Source: an uncultured Clostridium sp.
GTDB lineage: Bacteria > Bacillota_A > Clostridia > Lachnospirales > Lachnospiraceae
Reading direction: 5' to 3'
Assembly (NCBI GenBank): GCA_900556965.1
Contig: USQV01000012.1
Span: 1-11,779 of the forward strand
Length of the DNA stretch: 11,779 bases
The notes under the pieces are model-generated. The model was not told where the DNA came from. It did not search any database and saw nothing but the letters and a program-made list of their open reading frames with translations. The translations under genes were made by a program, and so were the position numbers. Shown in pieces: positions 5,664-11,779 of the stretch (positions are counted from its first letter, which is position 1; each line of letters starts with the position of its first letter).

Positions 5664-6490
5664 GATGGCTTGGAAATCTGATCAAAGCATGGGCATACAT
5701 AAGCTTTGCACTGGTATGTGCAGTCATTCTGTTTCTGTTCGGCTTTGTATTTTACCGAGGCGCCGGAACGATCAGCATGGAATTTCTGACCGAGGCGCCG
5801 CGCGGTCTGATCCTCGGCGAAGAAGGCGGTATTTTCCCGGCGATCATAGGAAGCCTGATGTTTACGGGAACCGCTCTTGTATTAGGCGGGATACCGGCCA
5901 TCGCAACAGCGCTTTTTGTTGTATTTTATTGCAGTAACCGGTATCTGGAGGAAGGGATCCATCTTGTGATCCAGTGTATTTCCGGGATCCCATCGATCGT
6001 ATTGGGGCTTTTTGCCTATAGCTTTCTTGTACGCGATCTGGATTTCGGAAGATGCATATTTTCCGCAGGCGTCGCTCTGGCGATCATGATCCTTCCGTTT
6101 ATCGAGGTCAGGGCCGAGAAGGCCTTCAGAGAGGTTCCTGTCCACATCGTTCAGTCCTCCTATGCCCTTGGCTGCTCCAGACTTTATACGATCTCAAGGA
6201 TCATTCTTCCCTCCTGTCGGGGAGAGCTGGTATCCGGCTTGATATTGGGAGGCTGTTATGCCATGGGAGCTACGGCCCCGATGATCTTTACCGGAGCGGT
6301 CGCCTATGCAGCAGTGCCGGACAGCCTGTTTGCTCCGGCTATGGCCCTTCCGCTCCATCTGTATCTTCTTGTGGCCCAGGGAGCCACATCGATGGATACA
6401 GCTTACGGAACGGCCTTTGTGATGATGGCGATCATCCTGCTCAGCAATCTGCTGGCAACGGTATATGCAAGGAGGAGTGAAAAACGATGA
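5660..6490 (+). CDS. pstA: Phosphate ABC transporter permease PstA
   Basis: The second membrane subunit of the phosphate importer, pairing with PstC. It has 276 residues and about six membrane segments. GGIFPAIIGSL (56-66), SGIPSIVLGLFAY (108-120), an EAA-type cytoplasmic loop (about 164-184, ending IILP) and MGATAPMIFTGA (202-213) are PstA landmarks; the last matches the G-E/A-T-A-P region typical of this subunit. The start overlaps the pstC stop by 4 bp, with GGGAGGG upstream (5645-5651), and the end overlaps pstB by 4 bp, so the three membrane-complex genes are translationally coupled. Nothing appears broken or missing. Confidence 0.94.
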   Translation: MRWLGNLIKAWAYISFALVCAVILFLFGFVFYRGAGTISMEFLTEAPRGLILGEEGGIFPAIIGSLMFTGTALVLGGIPAIATALFVVFYCSNRYLEEGIHLVIQCISGIPSIVLGLFAYSFLVRDLDFGRCIFSAGVALAIMILPFIEVRAEKAFREVPVHIVQSSYALGCSRLYTISRIILPSCRGELVSGLILGGCYAMGATAPMIFTGAVAYAAVPDSLFAPAMALPLHLYLLVAQGATSMDTAYGTAFVMMAIILLSNLLATVYARRSEKR

Positions 6491-7236
6491 AAGAACTCAT
6501 AAAACTGGAAAATATCGGTGTTTCCTACGACGGAAAGCCGATATTAAAAGATGTTTCAATGAATATATATCCCAACAGGATAACGGCTATTATGGGCCCT
6601 TCCGGATGCGGAAAGACAACGCTCCTTAGGACCATGAACGGACTGTTGTGGGAGGAGCCGGGGGCAGAGGTCCTCGGACAGCTGCTGCTCCACGGAAAAA
6701 ATATCAGGGAAATTCCGGTAGAAGCCTTAAGAAAGCAGGTGGGGCTTGTATTTCAGACCCCGTCTCCGTTTCCTTTTTCCATTTATAAGAATATGACTTA
6801 CGCGTTAAAGTATTATGGAGAACGGGATAAGAATAAGCTTAAGGAGATGGTAACAGAAAAGCTAAAGATGGCCGGACTTTATGAAGAAGTAAAGGATGAG
6901 CTGAATAAAAGTGCATTAAAGCTTTCCGGTGGGCAGAAGCAGCGTCTTTGTATCGCCCGGGCCCTGACGGTGGAGCCGGAGGTTCTGCTTTTAGACGAAC
7001 CCTGCTCGGCCCTCGATGTCAGATCGTCGGCAGTAATAGAAGCTATGCTGACAGAGCTTAAGAAAAAATATACGATCGTCATCGTGACCCATAACATTGC
7101 ACAGGCAAAAAGGATCGCGGATGATGTTGCCTTTGTATTCGAGGGACGGCTGGTTGAATACGGAAAGGCCGAAGAATTATTTGAGGATCCCAAAAAGAAG
7201 GAGACCAGATCGTTCTTAGACGGGATCTACGGCTAG
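6487..7236 (+). CDS. pstB: Phosphate ABC transporter ATP-binding protein PstB
   Basis: The cytoplasmic ATPase powering phosphate import. All nucleotide-binding motifs are intact in 249 residues: Walker A GPSGCGKT (37-44), Q-loop Q90 in VFQTPSPFPFSIYKN, signature LSGGQKQR (146-153), Walker B with D170-E171, D-loop SALD (174-177), and switch H202. The Q-loop followed by P-x-P-F-P-x-S-I-Y is characteristic of PstB among ABC ATPases. It overlaps pstA by 4 bp. It is the last gene of the operon; the usual phoU does not follow, since a terminator and a minus-strand gene come next. Confidence 0.95.
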   Translation: MKELIKLENIGVSYDGKPILKDVSMNIYPNRITAIMGPSGCGKTTLLRTMNGLLWEEPGAEVLGQLLLHGKNIREIPVEALRKQVGLVFQTPSPFPFSIYKNMTYALKYYGERDKNKLKEMVTEKLKMAGLYEEVKDELNKSALKLSGGQKQRLCIARALTVEPEVLLLDEPCSALDVRSSAVIEAMLTELKKKYTIVIVTHNIAQAKRIADDVAFVFEGRLVEYGKAEELFEDPKKKETRSFLDGIYG

Positions 7237-7272
7237 ATGAAGGGACGACTCAACGATCCTTTGCGAAAAGAA

Positions 7273-7321
7273 AAAGACCCTGTTCCGAACTTGGCTTGTC
7301 CAAGATCGGGATCGGGTCTTT
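7273..7321. terminator. Bidirectional terminator between pstB and the asparaginase gene
   Basis: AAAGACCC (7273-7280) pairs with GGGTCTTT (7314-7321), and CTTGG (7290-7294) with CCAAG (7300-7304) at the tip, with partial pairing between. On the minus strand the stem is followed by a long T-rich tract (complement of the A-rich 7266-7275), ideal for ending the asparaginase transcript. On the plus strand TCTTTGTTG is a weaker tail for the pst operon. Confidence 0.8.
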
Positions 7322-7345
7322 GTTGCATCTGCGAATGGGGCGGGA

Positions 7346-8359
7346 TCAGTCGGAGACCGCATTCCAGAGAATGTCGTGTCCGATGGTCTTATAAAATATT
7401 TTCTTAACCTGCTTCGGATCGGAGGTTTGACCGAGGATCCACATAAGCTTCGTGACGGTTGCCTCCAGAGTCATGTCGTAGGATTCGATCAGACCGAAGG
7501 TGTTTTTGATCTTCTGGCCGACCTCATAGACGGACATATTACTGCCTTCCTGAGTTACCTGGGTCGTCATGACAACGATCTTTTTATTTTCGACCATTTT
7601 CTCGATGGAATGGTAGAAATCTCCGGATTCGTAGGAGGGAAGTCCGCCTACACCGAAGGATTCGATAACGACCGCATCATAGTGGTCTGCCATGTAATCC
7701 AGAATTGAGGAGTCCATGGAGGGAATCAGCTTAAGTAGTGCCACATGGCTGTTTAATTCGTGGTAGAAACGGACATTTTCCTTATCCTGCCATTTATCAT
7801 CAATATAGAACAGGATCTGGTCATCCTGTATAACAGCCAGATACGGGAAATTGATGCTGGAAAAGGCGTTGTAGCTCTTTGTGCGCTCCTTTTTGCCTCT
7901 TGTTCCGGCGATCACCTTGCCGTCGAAAACGATATTTACGCCGTGGGCACGTTCACAGGATGCAAAACGGAGGCTGTCTAAAAGGTTTGTCCGCGCATCA
8001 GTCACATCCAGATCGATAGGCTTTTGTGCGCCGGTGATCACGATAGGCTTATTGGAGTGCTGAACAAGGTAAGACATGGCAGCGGCCGTATATGCCATGG
8101 TGTCCGTTCCGTGGCAGATCACAAAGCCGTCATAGTTATCATAATTTTCCTCAAGCACCTTAGAAAGCATCAGCCAGTGCTTGGGGTGGATATTTGTACT
8201 GTCAATATTGAGAACCTGAATTGCGTCTACTTCACAGAAGGAACGGGCTGCAGGCACATAGGATAAGAGCTCATCACCGGTAAGGAGCGGAGTCAGGCCG
8301 GAATCTCCGCGCTTGCAGGCGATAGTACCGCCGGTTCCAAGAAGAAGGATATGTTTCAT
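7346..8359 (-). CDS. ansA: Type I L-asparaginase
   Basis: It hydrolyses L-asparagine to aspartate and ammonia. The 337 residues carry the conserved asparaginase pattern: nucleophile T12 in GTGGTIA, S54 in the DST segment, T85-D86 in HGTDTM, and K161 in the RTKS segment; ITGAQKP at 108-114 is also typical. No signal peptide is present, which fits a cytoplasmic type I enzyme rather than a periplasmic type II one. The start at 8359 (MKHILLLGTGG) follows a purine-rich AAAGGGGAAA, rather distant at about 11 nt. The frame stays open to 8566, but that stretch contains the promoter at 8403-8431, so the longer version is rejected. Closely related glutaminase/asparaginase activities cannot be excluded. 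Single-gene unit ending at the terminator 7273-7321. Confidence 0.92.
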   Translation of the reverse strand: MKHILLLGTGGTIACKRGDSGLTPLLTGDELLSYVPAARSFCEVDAIQVLNIDSTNIHPKHWLMLSKVLEENYDNYDGFVICHGTDTMAYTAAAMSYLVQHSNKPIVITGAQKPIDLDVTDARTNLLDSLRFASCERAHGVNIVFDGKVIAGTRGKKERTKSYNAFSSINFPYLAVIQDDQILFYIDDKWQDKENVRFYHELNSHVALLKLIPSMDSSILDYMADHYDAVVIESFGVGGLPSYESGDFYHSIEKMVENKKIVVMTTQVTQEGSNMSVYEVGQKIKNTFGLIESYDMTLEATVTKLMWILGQTSDPKQVKKIFYKTIGHDILWNAVSD

Positions 8360-8402
8360 AGAAAATGTTTCCCCTTTCCCATACATAAGTAATAATACAT
8401 AA

Positions 8403-8431
8403 AGTATATCATAGGGAAAACAGGACTTCAA
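8403..8431 (-). promoter_or_regulatory. Promoter of the asparaginase gene
   Basis: On the minus strand TTGAAG (complement of 8426-8431) and TATACT (complement of 8403-8408) are exactly 17 bp apart. The leader before the ATG at 8359 would be about 38 nt. This fixes the start of the gene downstream of the promoter. Confidence 0.65.
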
Positions 8432-8455
8432 CAAGTGACCCTTAATTTTCAAATT

Positions 8456-8470
8456 TTTGTTTACAACAAA
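8456..8470. repeat. Short palindrome between asparaginase and the DUF4250 gene
   Basis: TTTGTT (8456-8461) and AACAAA (8465-8470) flank a three-base centre. It lies about 25 bp upstream of the asparaginase -35 and near a TTTACA -35-like hexamer on the plus strand (8460-8465), for which no convincing -10 was found. It may be an operator for divergent genes. Confidence 0.3.
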
Positions 8471-8537
8471 CACATTTTGCGGCATGATAGAGATATAGAT
8501 AAATTTAAACTTCAGGATGCAGAAAGGGGGCGGCATT

Positions 8538-8717
8538 ATGGCATCTGTACCGAAGGATCCGGTCATGCTCTTAAGCTATATCAATACACAGCTTAGAGAT
8601 AATTATCCGGACATGGAGGAGCTCTGTTCGGCTCTTTTGCTCTCAAAGGAGGAGGTGGATAAGACACTTTCTTCTATCGGTTATGTATATGACCGGGAGA
8701 AAAATAAATATGTATAG
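8538..8717 (+). CDS. Small DUF4250-family protein
   Basis: A 59-residue acidic protein without signal or membrane segment. The pattern PKDPVMLLSYINTQLRD at the start, a short helical middle with EELC and SKEEVDKTL, and the ending SIGYVYDREKNKYV match the DUF4250 family, common in Clostridia and of unknown function. The middle looks like a small helix-turn-helix-type fold, but no DNA contact can be claimed. The ATG at 8538 was chosen because AAAGGGGG (8523-8530) precedes it at a normal distance; an in-frame ATG at 8517 would put that site inside the gene. A membrane-protein gene follows after 29 bp, possibly co-transcribed. Confidence 0.82.
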   Translation: MASVPKDPVMLLSYINTQLRDNYPDMEELCSALLLSKEEVDKTLSSIGYVYDREKNKYV

Positions 8718-8746
8718 CTCTGCCCACTTTCTGCCAGACTAACAGC

Positions 8747-9199
8747 ATGAGCAGAGTAGAGTACAGACAAGAGTTTTTAAGAAATTTTATGAAATGCGGG
8801 CTTGCCGGATGGGGTATGGAGATCATGTATACAGCAGCAGGCTCTATCGCGGCCGGAGACAGATGCCTGATGGGACGGACTTCCCTTTTGATGTTTCCGA
8901 TTTATGGGCTTGGGGTGCTTTTGGTACCCATCAGCAGCTTTCTGGATCGATGGCTGGAAAACGGAGACAAGCTTACCTTAAGAGATCGGATATGGCGCCA
9001 CGGGATCAATGATATGGTGCTGATATTTTTAGCGGAGTATCTGTTCGGATCCCTGCTCCGGCTTTATCAGATCTGTCCGTGGGACTATTCAGGGTGCCTG
9101 TTTAATGTGGATGGAGTGATCCGTCTGGATTTTGCACCCTATTGGTTTTTCGCCGGGCTGTTATTTGAAACGCTGACTGGCGGCTTCCGGAAAACATAG
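8747..9199 (+). CDS. Small integral membrane protein, PF06541 type (putative ABC-transporter type IV family)
   Basis: The 150 residues form about four hydrophobic segments (roughly 14-34, 44-63, 88-106, 128-145). GWGMEIMYTA near the start, SLLMFPIYGLG, EYLFGSLLR, CPWDYS and IRLDFAPYWFFAGLLFE are the conserved blocks of PF06541, a clostridial membrane family whose name suggests transport without experimental support. It follows the DUF4250 gene by 29 bp. Its ATG has no recognisable Shine-Dalgarno sequence, and the next in-frame ATG (8789) has none either; translation may depend on coupling to the preceding gene, or the true start may be a near-cognate codon such as the CTG at 8720. Function unknown. 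Confidence 0.8.
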   Translation: MSRVEYRQEFLRNFMKCGLAGWGMEIMYTAAGSIAAGDRCLMGRTSLLMFPIYGLGVLLVPISSFLDRWLENGDKLTLRDRIWRHGINDMVLIFLAEYLFGSLLRLYQICPWDYSGCLFNVDGVIRLDFAPYWFFAGLLFETLTGGFRKT

Positions 9200-9250
9200 C
9201 AGACTTAAGCCGGGAAAAAGGTTAAAAAAAAGAAAGAAAAGGTGATGAGA

Positions 9251-9982
9251 ATGATACGATTGATCATGGTTGCGATAACGGTAGTCGGATTCCTGATATT
9301 CGGATATCCGCTTTTAATGATCCAGAATGCGATCGGAAAAAAGGATGCGCATAAACGGGACGTGCAGAGCTTAAAGATTGTTCAGGGCGTGTTTTCTCTT
9401 ATCCTGCGTCTGGCGGGCGTGACAGTCACGGTAAAGGGAGAAGAAAATATCCCTAAGGATCAAGCTGTCCTCTATGTGGGAAACCACAGAAGCTATTTTG
9501 ATATCCTCGTGGGTTACACCACGGTTCCCGGGCTGATGGGCTTTGTAGCCAAGTCCGAGATGAGGAAGATCCCTCTTTTAAGAAGCTGGATGGAGAATGT
9601 AAACTGCCTGTTTTTAGACAGAAAGGATATCAAAGCCGGCCTTAAGATGATCTTAGAGGGGATCGAGAAGGTAAAAAGCGGCATTTCCGTGTGGATCTTC
9701 CCGGAGGGAACAAGAAACCGGAATGAAGATATCCGGGAGCTGATGATCTTCAAGGAAGGAAGCCTAAAGATCGCGGAAAAATCCGGATGCCCCGTGGTTC
9801 CGGTGGCAATGTCCCATACGGCAGAGGTATTTGAAAAGCACTTTCCGTTTATCCGTCCGGCCCATGTGACGGTTTATTACGGAAAACCGTTTTACATCCG
9901 GGATCTGGATCCGGAAAATAAAAAACATGCCGGAGCTTATACCCGGGAAGTGATCCGGGATATGCTTGAGGAAATAAAATAA
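9251..9982 (+). CDS. plsC: 1-acyl-sn-glycerol-3-phosphate acyltransferase (PlsC family)
   Basis: It transfers an acyl chain to lysophosphatidic acid, giving phosphatidic acid for membrane lipids, at the inner face of the membrane. The 243 residues start with a hydrophobic segment (about 4-25). They hold the acyltransferase blocks NHRSYFD (78-84, catalytic H79 and D84), FLDRKD (121-126), FPEGTRNR (150-157) and VPVAMSH (183-189). The ATG at 9251 is chosen for its spacing from AAGGTGA (9239-9245); the in-frame GTG at 9242 and ATG at 9245 lie in that site and are less likely. It is followed closely by pheA with a 31-bp gap containing a tandem repeat. Substrate is inferred from the family. Confidence 0.9.
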   Translation: MIRLIMVAITVVGFLIFGYPLLMIQNAIGKKDAHKRDVQSLKIVQGVFSLILRLAGVTVTVKGEENIPKDQAVLYVGNHRSYFDILVGYTTVPGLMGFVAKSEMRKIPLLRSWMENVNCLFLDRKDIKAGLKMILEGIEKVKSGISVWIFPEGTRNRNEDIRELMIFKEGSLKIAEKSGCPVVPVAMSHTAEVFEKHFPFIRPAHVTVYYGKPFYIRDLDPENKKHAGAYTREVIRDMLEEIK

Positions 9983-9999
9983 TCGACAAATAATCGACA
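9978..9999 (+). repeat. Perfect 11-bp tandem duplication
   Basis: AATAATCGACA occurs twice in direct succession (9978-9988 and 9989-9999). The first copy contains the plsC stop codon; the second ends just before the AGGAGAAAAGGA ribosome site of pheA. It looks like a replication-slippage duplication with no coding effect. Confidence 0.7.
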
Positions 10000-10013
10000 G
10001 GAGAAAAGGACAG

Positions 10014-11150
10014 ATGAAGAAGCTTGACTTGATGGAATGCAGAAATAAGCTGGATGTGATCGATAAAGAGATCGTAAGGCTTTTTGAGGAAAGAATGAGT
10101 GTCTGCGGCGATGTGGCTGAATATAAAATAGCAACGGGAAAAGCTGTTTATGATGCAGAGCGGGAAAAGCAGAAGATCGCTGCGGTGGAGGGATATGCCC
10201 ATGGAGAATTTAATAAAGAAGCGGTCAGAGAGATATTTTCCCAGCTTATGACCATCAGCCGCCGATACCAGTACGGGCTTCTTCGCAAGAACGGAAAAGT
10301 ATCACCGATCGATTTTAAACTGGTGAAGGAGATAAAAAGAGACGGTGTGCGTGTCGTATTCCAAGGCGTAGAGGGCGCATACAGCCACGCCGCCACAAAG
10401 CTGTATTTTGGTGAGGCAGCGGATACCTACCATGTGGAGCAGTTTGAGGATACCATGAAGGAGCTTGAAAAAGGGCGTGCGGATTATGCCGTGCTTCCTA
10501 TTGAAAACTCTACCGCCGGTTTTGTAATCAGCAATTATGATCTGCTCTCAAAATATCAGGTATGTATTGTCGGTGAGGTCTATGTACCGATCGAACACAT
10601 GCTTGTGGGGCTCCCTCAGGCAGAGCTTTCAGATATAAAAACGGTTTATTCCCATAATCAGGCTTTGATGCAGTGCAGCGAATATTTAAGCGGCCACCGC
10701 GAATGGAGACAGATAAGTGCGGTCAATACGGCCGCTGCCGCTAAAAAGGTCATGGAGGACGGGGATAAGACTAAAGCTGCCATCGCCAGCCGCGAGGCCG
10801 GAAGGCTTTACGGGCTGAAGGAGCTGGCAGCTGCCATAAATGATAAAAAGGGAAACACCACCCGCTTTATCATTCTCTCGCATCACGCAGTATACGCAGA
10901 AAAGGCGGGAAAGGTCACGATCACCTTTGAGCTCCCTCATGTCAGCGGATCCTTATACAATATTCTCGGAAATTTTATTTTTAACGGCCTCAACATGATG
11001 ATGATCGAGTCCAGACCGATACCGGAAAGACCGTTTGAATATCGGTTCTTTGTGGATTTTGAGGGAAACTTAAGTGAGGAAGCGGTGCAGAACGCCCTTA
11101 CCGGGATCCGTGCGGAGGCATCTTCCATGAGGATCCTTGGCAATTATTAA
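10014..11150 (+). CDS. pheA: Bifunctional chorismate mutase / prephenate dehydratase (P-protein)
   Basis: It converts chorismate to prephenate and then to phenylpyruvate for phenylalanine synthesis in the cytoplasm. Three domains fill 378 residues. Residues 1-90 are an AroQ-type mutase with R10, R27, K38, D47, R50 and E51 at the expected active-site spacing. Residues about 112-288 are the dehydratase, with FQGVEGAYSHAA (116-127), PIENSTAG (162-169) and the catalytic TRF motif (283-285). Residues about 299-376 are the ACT regulatory domain with ESRP (332-335); the usual GALV-type segment reads GSLY (312-315). Retained ESRP suggests phenylalanine feedback inhibition. AGGAGAAAAGGA precedes the ATG. 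The next gene starts 10 bp after the stop, so the two are likely one operon; no leader-peptide attenuator was seen. Confidence 0.95.
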   Translation: MKKLDLMECRNKLDVIDKEIVRLFEERMSVCGDVAEYKIATGKAVYDAEREKQKIAAVEGYAHGEFNKEAVREIFSQLMTISRRYQYGLLRKNGKVSPIDFKLVKEIKRDGVRVVFQGVEGAYSHAATKLYFGEAADTYHVEQFEDTMKELEKGRADYAVLPIENSTAGFVISNYDLLSKYQVCIVGEVYVPIEHMLVGLPQAELSDIKTVYSHNQALMQCSEYLSGHREWRQISAVNTAAAAKKVMEDGDKTKAAIASREAGRLYGLKELAAAINDKKGNTTRFIILSHHAVYAEKAGKVTITFELPHVSGSLYNILGNFIFNGLNMMMIESRPIPERPFEYRFFVDFEGNLSEEAVQNALTGIRAEASSMRILGNY

Positions 11151-11160
11151 GGAGGCGCCT

Positions 11161-11779
11161 ATGGCAGGATACATATTTGCAGCCATTGATGTGGGATCCT
11201 TTGAGCTGGAGCTGGGGATCTATGAGGTATCCGGAAAAAACCGGCTGAAAAAGCTTGATCATGTCCGTCATGAGATCGCCCTCGGACGCGATACCTATAA
11301 AAACGGAAAGATCAGCTATGAGCTGATGGAGGAGCTATGCCGCGTTCTGGGAGAATTTGTGGAGATCATGGATGGCTATAAGGTCACCGACTACCTGGCT
11401 TACGGGACCAGCGCGATGCGCGAGGCGAAGAATATGCAGATCGTCCTTGAACAGATCCGTGTCCGAACCGGGCTTAAGGTGCAGATCATCAGTAACTCCG
11501 AACAGAGATTTTTAAGCTATAAGGCGATCGCGGCGGCGGATGAGGAATTTGATAAAAATATCCAGCTGGGGACGGCCATCGTTGATGTGGGATTCGGAAG
11601 CATGCAGATCTCTCTGTTTGATGAAAATCTTCTCGTCTCGACAGAAAACCTTCCGCTGGGAGTATTACGGATCCGGGAAAACTTTCAGGCAGTAAATTCA
11701 ACGGTAGACAGAACCAGTGAGATCATCGGAGAGATGGTCGGAAGCGAGCTGGCTACCTATAAAAAGATATATTTAAAGG
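11161..11779 (+). CDS. Ppx/GppA-family phosphatase, N-terminal part (runs off the window)
   Basis: The open frame continues to the last base, giving 206 complete codons of a protein that should be longer. The ASKHA-type fold of exopolyphosphatase / pppGpp phosphatase is seen in AAIDVGS (7-13), YGTSAMREA (81-89), an SNSEQRF segment (111-117) where relatives have SGxEEAxL, and VDVGFGS (141-147) where DIGGGS is usual. The family degrades inorganic polyphosphate or converts pppGpp to ppGpp; which one cannot be told here. Two phosphate-binding loops deviate: the usual DxGSNS reads DVGSFE, and DIGGGS reads DVGFGS. It has an excellent AAGGAGG (11149-11155) and lies 10 bp after pheA. Full length, and a possible ppk neighbour, are out of view. 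Confidence 0.85.
   Translation, partial: MAGYIFAAIDVGSFELELGIYEVSGKNRLKKLDHVRHEIALGRDTYKNGKISYELMEELCRVLGEFVEIMDGYKVTDYLAYGTSAMREAKNMQIVLEQIRVRTGLKVQIISNSEQRFLSYKAIAAADEEFDKNIQLGTAIVDVGFGSMQISLFDENLLVSTENLPLGVLRIRENFQAVNSTVDRTSEIIGEMVGSELATYKKIYLK

Noticed and set aside
8360..8566. Extra 69-residue N-terminal extension of the asparaginase
   Set aside because: The stretch contains a well-spaced promoter for the gene and resembles no asparaginase start; MKHILLLGTGG at 8359 is the normal beginning.

Overview
The window looks like chromosomal DNA from an anaerobic clostridial Firmicute, most likely Lachnospiraceae. This is inferred from the spo0A-type start of the first gene, the DUF4250 protein, the small PF06541 membrane protein, Shine-Dalgarno-led genes and sigma-A-type promoters. 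No RNA gene, IS element, phage gene or CRISPR array was seen.

Region 1 (1-2956) is the strangest part. A sigma-A promoter and a partial 0A box precede an 1845-bp gene whose first ~65 codons are the receiver domain of Spo0A. The rest is NAD-dependent DNA ligase LigA without its N-terminal NMN-binding domain. The two halves join inside a motif common to both proteins (K-x-D-G-L), so the ligase's catalytic lysine motif is restored in frame. metA (homoserine O-acetyltransferase by its Glu111) overlaps the ligase end by 11 bp.

Region 2 (2957-7345) concerns phosphate. A soluble P-type-ATPase-like HAD protein is encoded on the minus strand, divergently from pstS-pstC-pstA-pstB, a high-affinity phosphate ABC importer. 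The HAD-pstS intergenic region holds promoters on both strands, repeated GATTATGGATAG boxes and inverted repeats. A terminator-like hairpin separates pstS from pstC, and pstC, pstA and pstB overlap by 4 bp each. No phoU follows; the operon ends at a two-way terminator shared with the next gene.

Region 3 (7346-11779) has a type I L-asparaginase on the minus strand, then a plus-strand series: a DUF4250 protein, a PF06541 membrane protein, PlsC acyltransferase, PheA (chorismate mutase-prephenate dehydratase) and the first 206 codons of a divergent Ppx/GppA-family phosphatase that runs off the window. Most of this is conserved housekeeping metabolism. The points worth following up are the Spo0A-LigA chimera, an internal duplication in PstS, and the control region between HAD and pstS.
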